Positions 15,581-23,967 of a stretch of 26,116 bases of DNA are shown in pieces. The notes below the pieces were generated by a model that worked only from the letters and a program-made list of their open reading frames with translations, did not search any database and had not been told where the DNA came from. This stretch comes from Patescibacteria group bacterium UBA6263 (GTDB lineage: Bacteria; Patescibacteriota; Gracilibacteria; Absconditabacterales; Absconditicoccaceae), in NCBI GenBank assembly GCA_002441085.1, contig DJVF01000035.1:1-26116 (forward strand), written 5' to 3'. The stretch's first letter is position 1; each line of letters starts with the position of its first letter. The translations under genes were made by a program, and so were the position numbers.

Positions 15581-15724
15581 TTATCTAGCTTTGTTGTTCA
15601 TTACTTTAGCTTTCCATTTTTTTTGTTGTTCCAAAGATCTTCTAACGTCCATAATTACGACTTTTTCAACTCTAGTTAGAGCTTTGTTCAACTTTTTTTT
15701 TGCGTTTGTTTTTAATCTAACCAT
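15581..15724 (-). CDS. Small basic protein in the ribosomal operon, unknown
   Basis: The 47-residue protein (MVRLKTNAKKKLNKALTRVE, then VVIMDVRRSLEQQKKWKAKVM) is very basic and helical, as expected of a ribosomal or RNA-binding protein. It resembles no family that I can name with confidence. Its start codon overlaps the stop of the upstream 89-residue gene by one base in a TAATG arrangement (TAA and ATG share one A), which indicates translational coupling. No glycine is present, so the code gives no test. The position between rpsG and rplS suggests a lineage-specific ribosome component or assembly factor; this is inference. Confidence 0.7.
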   Translation of the reverse strand: MVRLKTNAKKKLNKALTRVEKVVIMDVRRSLEQQKKWKAKVMNNKAR

Positions 15725-15993
15725 TATACGGATATTTTAGATACTAAATCACTCAATCATTTTCTTTCCAAAAATTTTGCAACTTCAGCATTTTTTATTC
15801 AATATTTTTTTAATCTGCTGAGAGCTTTTTCTTTGGTGTTTATAGTCCACTTGGTCTCTCACATTTTACTTTCTTTTTTGAGAATATCAATATATCGCTC
15901 AATAGCTTTGTTGTGCTTGTCACCAGATTTTTGTCTTGCTATATTGAGCTTAAAAAAGACTCTTGGAAATTTTCCTCCATTTGTATCTCCCAT
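15724..15993 (-). CDS. Small protein in the ribosomal operon, unknown
   Basis: The 89-residue basic protein (MGDTNGGKFPRVFFKLNIAR at the start) is helical, with a C-terminal part KALSRLKKYGIKNAEVAKFL followed by ERKGLSDLVSKI that looks like two helices of a small nucleic-acid-binding fold. Three TGA are in frame. I do not recognise the family. It follows rpsG by 38 bases, where fusA is normally found in the str operon, and is translationally coupled to the next small gene. It is a candidate lineage-specific ribosomal protein or translation factor. The plus-strand ORF at 15833-16021 is its shadow. Confidence 0.7.
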
Positions 15994-16031
15994 TTTTTTA
16001 AATTTTTTAAATTTTAAATGATATTTGTCGA

Positions 16032-16487
16032 CTAACTAATATATTTTGCCATATATGCAAAAGCTTTGTTTGCTTCAGCCATTTTGTGAGTTTCTTCTTT
16101 TTTCTTGACAGCTGATCATTGATTAGAATAAGCAGCCAAAATTTCTTCTGATAATTTTTTGTACATAGGCTTTCATTTTTTTGAATTTGCAGCATCCAAT
16201 ATCCATTTTATAGAAAAAAACAATCTCTTATTTGTTTTGACTTCTACCGGTACTTGGTATATTGATCATCCTACTCTTTTGGATTTGATCATTACAGAAG
16301 GAGATGCGTTTTCTATAGCTGTCTCTACAACTATGACTGGATTCATATGTCAACTTGATTTGATTTCTTTCAGAGTATTTTCAAAAATTTTCTTAGCTAC
16401 GCTTTTTTTTCAGTTTTTCATAATGTAGTTTATGATTTTTTCAATTTTTTCGCTTGATTGTGCTCAAGTAAATTCTTTTTTAACCAT
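16032..16487 (-). CDS. rpsG: Ribosomal protein uS7
   Basis: The 151-residue protein shows the uS7 pattern: E-K-I-I-N-Y-I-M-K-N-G-K-K-S-V-A-K-K-I, A-I-E-N-A-S-P-S-V-M-I-K-S-K-R-V-G-G-S-I-Y-Q-V-P-V-E-V, and the C-terminal K-K-K-E-E-T-H-K-M-A-E-A-N-K-A-F-A. TGA codes the Gly of KNGKK and VGGS. It nucleates assembly of the 30S head and contacts the E-site tRNA. It is second in the operon, 29 bases after rpsL. The opposite-strand ORF 16159-16428 and the overlapping minus ORF 16007-16195 are shadows. Confidence 0.96.
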
Positions 16488-16516
16488 TGCGTATTTGTTA
16501 TAATTATTATAAAATA

Positions 16517-16933
16517 TTATGCTTTTGGTCTCTTGGAGCCATACAATGACCTAGATTGTTTTCTGTTTTGTACAGGATTAGCGTCATACTTTCATCTGAT
16601 AATATGATATTTTACTCATGGAAGATCTTTTACTCTTCACCCTCTGACAAGCACGACACTATGCTCTTGCAATGTATGAGATTCTCATGGTATATAAGCC
16701 AATACTTCTGCTCAGTTTGACAATCTTACTTTAGCAAATTTTCTTTGAGCTGAATTTGGTTTTTTGGGTCCCATTACAGAAACCTTCAAACAAACTCATC
16801 TTTTGAATGGAGCTGGTTTGTTTATTTTTTTATTACTTTTTAGTTTGTTTATACCAAATTGTAAAACAGGAGCCTTGGATTTTACTTTTCTTTTGGTTCT
16901 TCAATGTTTGATAAGTTGATTGATTGTTGGCAT
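16517..16933 (-). CDS. rpsL: Ribosomal protein uS12
   Basis: The 138-residue protein is unmistakable: [48 protein letters not shown]. Seven in-frame TGA fall on glycines that are invariant in all bacteria (SNG, PGE, GGR, LPGV), which fixes TGA as Gly rather than Trp. The usual [11 protein letters not shown] is here GPKKPNSAQRK. Both lysines of the decoding-centre loop (KKPNS and VKDLP) are kept, so no classical streptomycin-resistance change is visible. First gene of the minus-strand ribosomal operon. Confidence 0.97.
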
Positions 16934-16994
16934 AATTTTACAAATAATTTAAAATTACAAAAAAATAACACGTAAAAACACATATATTTAATTG

Positions 16995-17023
16995 CTTATA
17001 AAAATCAAGACAAAATTAGACAA
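16995..17023 (-). promoter_or_regulatory. Promoter of the ribosomal operon
   Basis: On the minus strand TTGTCT (17023-17018), 17-base spacer, TATAAG (17000-16995), 61 bases before the rpsL start. The leader is AT-rich with no clear S7-type regulatory hairpin. Confidence 0.45.
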
Positions 17024-17093
17024 AAAACATTCTAATTAATACCTGCTATTTCTTTTATCATACTCATATTTTATGCGAAATATACAATTAATC

Positions 17094-17110
17094 AGTGTGT
17101 TTTACACTGT
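17094..17110 (-). terminator. Hairpin after grpE
   Basis: Perfect 6-bp stem CAGTGT/ACACTG with a 5-base loop, 72 bases beyond the grpE stop. There is no clear T tract, so termination is only possible. The rest of 16934-17181 shows no gene. Confidence 0.35.
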
Positions 17111-17181
17111 CGTCTTCTATTTTTAGTGGTTTGGAACTATATTTCAGGCTTGATTTTACATATTTTAGAGATAATTCTATT

Positions 17182-17826
17182 TTAATTGGCTACAATGACT
17201 TTGGAAGTATTTATTACTTTGGTATCTCAATCTTTGCGATAAAAAAATCCTCTCTCAAATTCTTGTATAATTTTTCATTTCATTTTTTTATCTTGTATTG
17301 TGCTAGTAGAAACTGGCTCATGAAATAATGTATCTGGTAACTCTCCTACAGATACTATAGGATATATATTCATAGATTCCAAAGTTTTGATAAAATTATC
17401 ATAGGTGAGTTGGAGTCATTTTGTTATAGGATCTTGTGATAGATCAGTATTGATTTGAGAAGATTTGGCAACATTTTCTAATGATTTTCTCAAATTTTCT
17501 ATAAAAGGCAAAAACTTTTTGACAATCTCTATCAAATAATCTACAGCTATTGTTTTGTTTTTTTCTTGAGTCTGTCTGACAAATCTATCAAAATCTACTT
17601 TCAAATTGATATAGTCATATTGAGCCCTCTTGGCCATCTCTGTTAGTTCGTTCTTTTCTTTTTCTAGTTTTGTAATTTGAGATTTTAAAGACTCTATATC
17701 ATCCAAATCTGTTGATTTATTTTCTCTTTTTGTTTCTTTTTGTTCTTTTTCGTCTTTTTCTTTTATCATTTCATCTAATTTTTCTTGAAGATCTTGCGAT
17801 GATTTATTATCTTCTTTCTTGGTCAT
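17182..17826 (-). CDS. grpE: GrpE nucleotide-exchange factor of DnaK
   Basis: The 214-residue protein has a charged N-terminal tail and a long coiled coil (about residues 35-75, LKSQITKLEKEKNELTEMA), then A-Q-Y-D-Y-I-N-L-K-V-D-F-D-R-F. The C-terminal beta domain has M-N-I-Y-P-I-V-S-V-G-E-L-P-D-T-L-F-H-E and G-K-I-I-Q-E-F-E-R-G-F-F-Y-R-K-D-G, ending S-K-V-I-V-A-N. GrpE releases ADP from DnaK. Under the standard code the frame ends at the TGA at 17415-17413, before the beta domain, so the full protein needs TGA=Gly. It lies 34 bases after the M15 peptidase gene and is probably co-transcribed with it. dnaJ is elsewhere in the window and no dnaK is seen. Confidence 0.93.
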
Positions 17827-17860
17827 TTTGATAATATTATAAAGTAAATATATTATGTGA

Positions 17861-18640
17861 TTACATTTTTATGTTTTTGAAATATTGAGCTATGGTTAAT
17901 TGGTTTTGATGTAAATATGTAGCGAAAGGTTCTCCTAAAAACCTCCAGTGTCGGTGCTCAGGTATTTTGCCATCTATATCTACTCATTTTTGGTATGTAT
18001 TGTGGAATCCATATTTATGAGCATTTTGCTCCATCCATTTATAATATTGTGATCATGTATGCATTTGTAATATGTTTCAATTTGTGTCGGCTACAGCTAT
18101 ATCTATAGCCAATCATGCTTGATGTTCACTAGCTCATGGATCAGCACAATGAGTATTTTTACATCCATTGGATATGATATTTTTTTGGAAGCCATAAGAT
18201 CTATATGCGCTCACTATATATAACTTTTTTTTCTTATCAAAGTTGTTCCAAAATGCTCGTGCCATATCAGCAAAAGCTGTAGCCGCAGGAGCTCTGAGCA
18301 TAAATTTGGATGATTGGTTGTGAGTAAAATAAGATACTATTTTTTGCAGATCAGCTGGTGTATATTGGGCGTCTTCAAATGGATGATCATCACTCAAATA
18401 TCTTTGAAAAGATCCATCTGTCAATAAATCAAAATTATTTTGATATTTATCTATACTTTGTTGTATAGTTCATGATAATCTATCAATTATATTCAAGTTC
18501 AATTCTTGCTCTTGCTCTTGCTCATATCTTAATAAGCTTTTTTGGGCATTAGCATAATTTTGTCGAATGATATAAAAAAACATTCACACAAAAATTCATA
18601 TAAACAATAATCACGTAGAAAATTTATTTCTATAAACCAT
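17861..18640 (-). CDS. M15B D-alanyl-D-alanine carboxypeptidase (VanY-like)
   Basis: The 259-residue protein has an N-terminal membrane anchor (about residues 9-26, TGLLFIGIFVGMFFYII) and a Gln/Glu-rich stalk (YEQEQEQEL). The M15B peptidase domain follows, with zinc ligands His173 and Asp180 in S-E-H-Q-A-G-L-A-I-D-I, and Glu228 and His231 in E-H-R-H-W-R-F. The Y-I-V-S-A-Y-R-S-Y motif precedes it. It trims the terminal D-Ala from peptidoglycan stem peptides outside the membrane. Two cysteines in NGCKNTHCAD may form a disulfide. TGA codes the Gly of QAG. It is first in an operon with grpE and divergent from the ECF sigma gene. Confidence 0.92.
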
Positions 18641-18673
18641 ATTTTAAATTTCAATTTATACTAAATAATATGC

Positions 18674-18701
18674 ATTATAAAAAAAAGAAATCTGATTACA
18701 A
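18674..18701 (-). promoter_or_regulatory. Promoter of the M15 peptidase-grpE operon
   Basis: On the minus strand TTGTAA (18701-18696), 16-base spacer, TATAAT (18679-18674), 33 bases before the start codon. The 168-base divergent region up to the sigma gene shows no other clear site. Confidence 0.5.
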
Positions 18702-18808
18702 TTTTTTTTATTATCAAAAATATCCAAAATTTTCCTCCAAAAATTTCGTCTGTAAAATACAACTAAAATAATTAGATTGGTATCAATTTAGATTAGCTAG
18801 CTAAAAAT

Positions 18809-19414
18809 ATGTTTGGGTTTTGAGAAGATACACATATTTCTTCTCTTCTGAAATTGAGTGATGAAGCGCTCTCAGAAAGGGTGAAATTATGAGATAATCA
18901 AGCATTTGAAGTTTTGTATGACAGATACAAAGATAAGATTTTTTCTTACATTTGGAATATTCTCAATTACAATACCGATGATGCTAGCAATGTTTTGAGT
19001 GATGTATTTATCAAAATATTTGAATATTGCAAAATCAATCAAATCCAAAATTTCAAAACATTGCTCTATAGATTTGCTCATAATACTTCCGTAGATTGGA
19101 TTAGAACCAACAAATCATGATTCCATGTAGATGAACAAAAAGCGCAATTACGAGAGGATAATCAAGATAGTATAGAAAAAGAAAATTTAAATACCGAGTT
19201 TAAACAAGCAATTATGATGAAATATCTCAGTCAACTTGATGAAAAATTTAGAAATGTTTTGTATCTATATTATTATGAGTGCAAATCTTATGATGAAATA
19301 GCTCAGATAATAACAAGCAACAAAAATACAGTATGAACCATGATATTCAATGCCAAAAAAGAATTGAAACAAAAAATAAAAGATCAAAAAATGCTAAAAG
19401 AACTGATGATTTAG
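18809..19414 (+). CDS. ECF-type RNA polymerase sigma factor
   Basis: The 201-residue protein has sigma region 2 (N-Q-A-F-E-V-L-Y-D-R-Y-K-D-K-I-F-S-Y-I, D-D-A-S-N-V-L-S-D-V-F-I-K-I-F, F-K-T-L-L-Y-R-F-A-H-N-T-S-V-D-W-I-R). After a linker of about 50 residues comes region 4 (M-M-K-Y-L-S-Q-L-D-E-K-F-R-N-V-L-Y-L-Y-Y-Y-E-C-K-S-Y-D-E-I-A, then N-K-N-T-V-G-T-M-I-F-N-A-K-K-E-L). It directs RNA polymerase to a special promoter set. The frame needs TGA=Gly at residues 5, 29, 106 and in NTVGT. It is followed after 38 bases by a one-TM protein that could be its anti-sigma factor. Shadows: the minus ORF 18887-19081. Confidence 0.93.
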
Positions 19415-19452
19415 TGATTTATATTAAGCTCCTTTAATAATAATTAATCAAT

Positions 19453-20118
19453 ATGGAATTCTCCAAAGATTACTTCCCAACAGCCAAGGCGCCTCCAATT
19501 GCAAGGGAAAAAGTAATGCAACATATTTATCCCAATCCCAAAAGTCTGACCAAAAGATTCTATTTTTATAGAGTTTATGCTGGAGCTTTTGTAGTTTTGT
19601 TTGTAGTGCGATGAGCTATAGTGTTTTACAATAAAGAATTGAATATATCCCCCAATATTACCTCAATACAATATGATAATATATGATCTCAAGCAATTCT
19701 CATGCAAAAAAACATGCAAGAATCTTCAGTTAGTGATATCCAAATTGTGGATTGAGATATAGATTACGCCGAGTCAAACGATCAATCCGATTCAGACTTT
19801 ACCACTATCAACACATCTCCTAAACAACAATCGCCAGAGTCATATCTTTTGCAGACACCAGAAGTTTATTCTGAGCAACAATCTCCAATTAATTTTCCTG
19901 ACCCTGACTCATCACAAACCATGATGATAGACACTATAGGGGAGACTAGTGATTGACTAGTACAAGATAGTGATATTTTACTTACTAGGACGGCTACATC
20001 ATTAGATGACATATCTATGGATACAACATATGATTATTCCACAACTAATATCGATCAAAATATACTTGAGATAGAAACACTAATCAACGAATTATTGATA
20101 ATTATACAACAAGAATAA
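19453..20118 (+). CDS. One-TM protein, candidate anti-sigma factor
   Basis: The 221-residue protein has an N-terminal cytoplasmic part of about 37 residues (with KAPPIAREKVMQHIYPNPKS), one membrane segment (about 38-57, VYAGAFVVLFVVRGAIVF) and a long acidic, Ser/Thr/Gln-rich outer part. That part looks disordered, with a final hydrophobic helix (IETLINELLIIIQQE). Its place directly after an ECF sigma gene and its membrane topology fit an anti-sigma factor, but the short cytoplasmic part lacks a recognisable zinc anti-sigma motif (no H-x3-C-x2-C). Role inferred from position only. In-frame TGA at several points, e.g. in VVRG. Confidence 0.75.
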
Positions 20119-20144
20119 TTTAATTTTAAAATTATATATCTAGG

Positions 20145-20654
20145 ATGAAAAAATCATTATCACTACAGTTTATGTTTACATCTTTATTGCTTAGTTTCTT
20201 ACTTATCGCTATTACACAGGCATCTAATCAGTTACCAAGAGATGAATATATTTCTGTAGATTCTTGTGAATTTGTAAATTGATCTTGTTGTATATGATGA
20301 GTGTGTTCTGAGTCTTTGATAAGCTGCGCCAATCCCAATACAATAGCTGTAATCAAATGATGTGATGAAAAGTGTGTTTGAATAGTTTCTTGCGAGGTCG
20401 ATCTCCAAAATAAAAAAATTCAAAAAATCAATGAAATAATAGTCAAAACAGATTACCTAGTAAAATATTTACAATCAATAAATACAAATTATTATAATCT
20501 AAAAACATATATAACCAATTTGGATACTCTCAGAAATAATTTTAATGCAGCCAATATATCTTACGCTACTAATTTCAATACTAATAAAATTTTGAAAAAT
20601 GTCTTAGTGAATCTCCAAAAAGATCTAAATCAAATCAGATCAAATTACAAATAA
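20145..20654 (+). CDS. Secreted Cys-rich protein of the ECF operon
   Basis: The 169-residue protein has a Sec signal peptide (MKKSLSLQFMFTSLLLSFLL then IAITQA, cleavage near residue 26). A Cys-rich domain of about 45 residues with at least eight Cys follows (C-E-F-V-N-G-S-C-C-I-G-G-V-C, S-C-A-N, G-C-D-E-K-C-V-G-I-V-S-C), then a helical C-terminal part with many Asn and Tyr. The pairs of Cys suggest disulfides outside the cell. Family not recognised. It lies 26 bases after the anti-sigma-like gene and is third in the operon. It may be the signal sensor or the output of the sigma system; the sequence does not say which. Minus ORF 20232-20423 is a shadow. Confidence 0.78.
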
Positions 20655-20699
20655 TTTTTACCATATAGCAATTTCAAAGCAATCCATATAGACAAAAAT

Positions 20700-20726
20700 A
20701 TCCAAATTTTTTTTTGGGATTTTTTT
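20700..20726 (+). terminator. Terminator of the ECF operon
   Basis: ATCCAAA pairs with TTTGGGAT (one bulged G) and is followed by six T (20721-20726), 46 bases after the stop of the Cys-rich gene. Confidence 0.55.
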
Positions 20727-20781
20727 CGATTTATTTTACCATATAGAAAATTTAAAACAATTCCTATAGATAAAAACATCG

Positions 20782-20804
20782 GAAAAATCTTTTTGGGATT
20801 TTTC
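20782..20804 (-). terminator. Terminator of the RelA-like operon
   Basis: Perfect 8-bp stem GAAAAATC/GATTTTTC with a 7-base loop. On the minus strand the T run is part of the second stem arm. It lies 10 bases beyond the stop codon. Confidence 0.65.
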
Positions 20805-20814
20805 TCGATTTATT

Positions 20815-22443
20815 TTATATTTTTTTGTTGGTTCGTTTGTTGTCGATTTTGACTTGAGCTCAGTCAGGATATATTTTTTTGTGTTCTGTATTGTAATGAT
20901 ATGCGTTCCAGTGATCTATAGTAGTATATATGGCTTGGTGTTGCCTACCAGGGATATCTAGTTTGATAAAACTCATTTCATTTTGATACATATGTAGAAA
21001 TATTTTATTTATTACAGCCATTTTTTCTGTTTCAGTAATTTTTTGATAATTTCATTTGAATCATCCCAGTTGTAATAGTTCTGGTATTTTTTTGTGATCA
21101 GTATGTGAATAAATATTTTTTTCTATAGCTTCATTGATATATCTTTTTATCAGAGGTTCCGATATATAAGATTGCAATCTAACCAATGTATATATTTTGG
21201 CTTTTGCATCATATAAAAGATGATGAGCATAGGCTCTCTCATTTTTGTTGTTTATCAGGTTGATTTGTGTTTCTATTTTTCTTGATCATAGCTTGGATAT
21301 GATTTTGATATCACGATAATTTTTATTATTATTAGAGTCCTTTTTTGAATGAGATTTTTGAGCTTTCTCTTTTTGTTTTTGAAAATGCGCTATGATATAA
21401 TCATAAAAATCATAATCTAATTCATTTTTGTGACTGATTACAAAATCTATACTTTCTTGTATTTTTTCAAATTCGCTTTTGTTGAGATCTGTGACAAATA
21501 TATTTTTGTCTGATATTTCTCATTGTTTTTCAAAAATATTTTTTCGTAGATATTCCAGCAAAAGTAGTGCATCTTTTCTAGATACTACTTCATTTCTTAT
21601 ACCATATATGTCATTGATAGCATCCAAACTGTCATATTTACGATTGGACAACATCTTGAGTACTATTTTTTGAGGATCTTTGATTCTCCAAGAAGTTTTG
21701 AAAAAAATAGTAGATTTGCCAGATTCTATTGGTTTGGTCTGTAGTTGTACATAGTCACAATCTCATTCTTTATCAAAACATTTTTTATATAAATCATAAT
21801 CAATTTCTTTTTCTTTTTCGTCATAAAAGTGTGGAAAAAAATATTTTTCTTTGATTTCTTTAAATTTTGATTCGGCTTGAGATACTTCGTTTTCATAAGA
21901 TTTGTATTCATGTAATCACAAAGATATTTTCAATAATGAGCAATCTATTTGTCTGTCAGCTTTAGAATTTTCTTCTGAGGTCGTAGCTTCTATAAAATCC
22001 AAAACGTCTTTGGTATCTTTCAAAGATATCTTGGGGGGATTGTTCTTTTTTTTATTCCACTTTTGTATAAAAGATTTTCATACAGTGCGAAGTAAATAAT
22101 CTTGATAATAATTTACTGCGTCATTTAATAGCTGATTAATATAATTCAATCAGCTTGGTGTGATCAAATTATTTTTGCGATCAAAATACATATCATCTCC
22201 TTTTTTGTCATGAGTAAAAAAGAATTCAGACAGAATATAAAATTTTTCATTGTTTGTAAACATATGTAGTTTGGGAATATCCAGTATACTTATTCTGTCT
22301 TGCAGAGACTTTTGACTTGTCATCAAATTGTTTGTCAAACTTGCATATATAGCAGAATCTTGCATATTTATATCTATAAATTCACCTATTTTTCCATGTC
22401 ATTCATCTTTGACGACTCCTACGCCTTTTCAATTTTTTTTCAT
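20815..22443 (-). CDS. RelA/SpoT-like (p)ppGpp synthetase-fold protein
   Basis: The 542-residue protein has a helical N-terminal half and a part that follows the RelA/SpoT synthetase order: F-K-T-S-W-R-I-K-D-P-Q-K-I-V-L-K-M-L (compare R-x-K-x-x-x-S-x-x-x-K), D-A-I-N-D-I-Y-G-I-R (compare D-x-x-G-x-R), then N-Y-R-D-I-K-I, I-E-T-Q-I-N-L-I (compare E-x-Q-I-R-T) and N-E-R-A-Y-A-H-H-L-L-Y-D. This strongly suggests the nucleotidyltransferase fold, although the Arg of the Q-I-R-T motif is Asn and the hydrolase HD domain is absent. If active it would make alarmones or modify RNA; activity is not certain. It starts 33 bases after the Kazal/DUF333 gene. ORFs 21479, 21726, 21902 and 22150 are fragments or shadows. 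Confidence 0.6.
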
Positions 22444-22476
22444 TTGATATTGATTATTTATATATAATATTTGATA

Positions 22477-23715
22477 TTATTGCATAATGACAAATGATAG
22501 TATAATCTCCTGTATTTGAGATACCATTTGAGCATATGTATTTGCATGTTGATCTGTATATGGCATATCTAGCGCTTGAGAATAATAAAATATATATCAT
22601 TGATGTTCTCAAATTTTTTGCATATTAAATTCTCATTCTTGTGTAGCTTTTTGTCGATTAGATGCGCTAGTTACGCTAATACTAAATATCATATTGGACT
22701 GTATTTGTGAATCTTTGTACTCAAATATCAGAGAGCTATCGCTATTGTATTGATCGTATTGGTTGATAATTATCTTTTCGCTATATTTATTTCTCCGTGA
22801 TTTGGGTATTTGTATGGTAAATGGAAAAATTTTTCAATCAGCTTCTAGAGTAAATTTTTTCTTTTCAAAATCTTTGACATAGATGGTCTCTATAAAATTT
22901 TGTATGCTATGAGCTATTATTCTATATCTTTGGGTAAACTTATTTTTTAAACTTTGAAGAAAACTTAATTTAGTTTCGATGTCTGTGAGATGAGATCAAC
23001 TCGCATTTATATATCATGATAAATATTTTTCGATTGCTCAAACTTGTTTGCACTCTCATCTATAATATGCTCGCTCTTCACAGCTAGATCCATCCTCAAA
23101 AACGCATATTCAATGTTGTCCTTTCTCATTATTTTCAATTATCAAACTTCATCAATTTTTTTGACAATATACTGAAGCTGGATTGGCTATTCAGATTCAG
23201 TCTTTGTATCTTAGACATCTTGGCTCTTGTTGAGTAGCACAAAGCATTTTGGTACATCCTCAAATTTTTCAATCGTCTACTGTGCATGTATTGCAACCAT
23301 CAAAATATGATTCACAGTTGGATAGATCTTGTGATTCAGATTTATATTTTGTACATTTCGCTTCTCATAATGGAGTTTCACAGTATCTCAATGTACATAC
23401 AGATGGTTTTCAATCAACTATAGAACAATTATTACAACCATCAAAATACGATTCACAGTCGCTCAGATCCAATCATTTATTTGTATTGTCTGGTTTGCAT
23501 TCTCATTCATAAAGAAACTGGGCGTTGGGGTTTGCTGACATCATACAGTTGTTGCCAAATGTTTGTTGTATAGCTGGGCATGGTGCTTGGATACATTGTA
23601 CTTGTACTGATGCACATACTGGCGCATATTCCATAGTACAGGCTACTGTATCATCTCACATACTCGCTCATAATCCCAAAAAAAACATAGAAATCAATAC
23701 TCCGATAATTTTCAT
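22477..23715 (-). CDS. Secreted Kazal-like/DUF333 multi-domain protein
   Basis: The 412-residue protein has a signal peptide (to about residue 20). A Kazal-like domain follows at about 26-72 (V-A-C-T-M-E-Y-A-P-V-C-A, F-G-N-N-C-M, Y-E-G-E-C). Next are two copies of a Cys motif (S-D-C-E-S-Y-F-D-G-C-N-N-C and S-N-C-E-S-Y-F-D-G-C-N-T-C), about 46 residues apart. A DUF333 domain covers about 178-222 (N-P-A-S-V-Y-C-Q-K-N-G-G, G-I-C-V-F-E-D-G-S-S-C-E-E, Y-R-G-E-C). A helical-plus-beta domain of about 185 residues with no family I know ends the protein. Kazal domains inhibit serine proteases; DUF333 is found in envelope proteins of unknown function. It heads a two-gene operon with the RelA-like gene. 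Plus ORFs 23249 and 23525 are shadows. Confidence 0.85.
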
Positions 23716-23780
23716 TTTTATTTAAACTAATTAAAACTAGCTTGTATCATAAAGAATATATCAAAATTTTCAAGCTATGT

Positions 23781-23939
23781 ATTGTTAGACGAAAAAATCT
23801 GTAGATAATTGTAAAGTTCACTTTATTTTTATATTTTTGATATCTTATGTATTTATGATTTGTTTTGATTTACCATTGACTTTTGTTTATAAAAAAGTAT
23901 AAATTAATGAATTCTGATCATTAATATTCGTCTAATAAT
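23781..23939. repeat. Inverted repeat around the promoter of the T9SS-type gene
   Basis: ATTGTTAGACGAA (23781-23793) and TTCGTCTAATAAT (23927-23939) are inverted with 12 of 13 bases matching, 133 bases apart. The region 23716-23967 has no ORF. Confidence 0.6.
23876..23903 (+). promoter_or_regulatory. Sigma70-like promoter of the T9SS-type gene
   Basis: TTGACT (23876-23881), 16-base spacer, TATAAA (23898-23903), leaving a 64-base leader with an A-rich end and no Shine-Dalgarno. Confidence 0.55.
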
Positions 23940-23967
23940 TGTTAAATAAATACAAAAAGAAAAAACT

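Larger units (their letters stand above)
20660..20817. repeat. Two tandem imperfect ~79-bp units containing terminator hairpins
   Basis: Both units start ACCATATAG (20660 and 20738) and end GATTTATTTTA, with CAATYCATATAG-like and GGGATTTTT parts in the same order. The 3' end of the RelA-like gene (stop 20817-20815) forms the end of the second unit. A third related copy lies at the right end of the window (26081-26116). Confidence 0.75.

Noticed and set aside
16517..16933. TGA as tryptophan (mycoplasma-type code)
   Set aside because: In uS12 and other proteins TGA stands at invariant glycines; Trp there would destroy the motifs.
16517..16933. Streptomycin-resistance change in uS12
   Set aside because: Both critical lysines are present; the Gly and Gln changes around PKKPNSA are not known resistance changes.
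17416..17826. Short standard-code ORFs taken as truncated genes (for example grpE ending at residue 136)
   Set aside because: They rejoin into full-length families when TGA is read as Gly; there is no pattern of decay beyond TGA.
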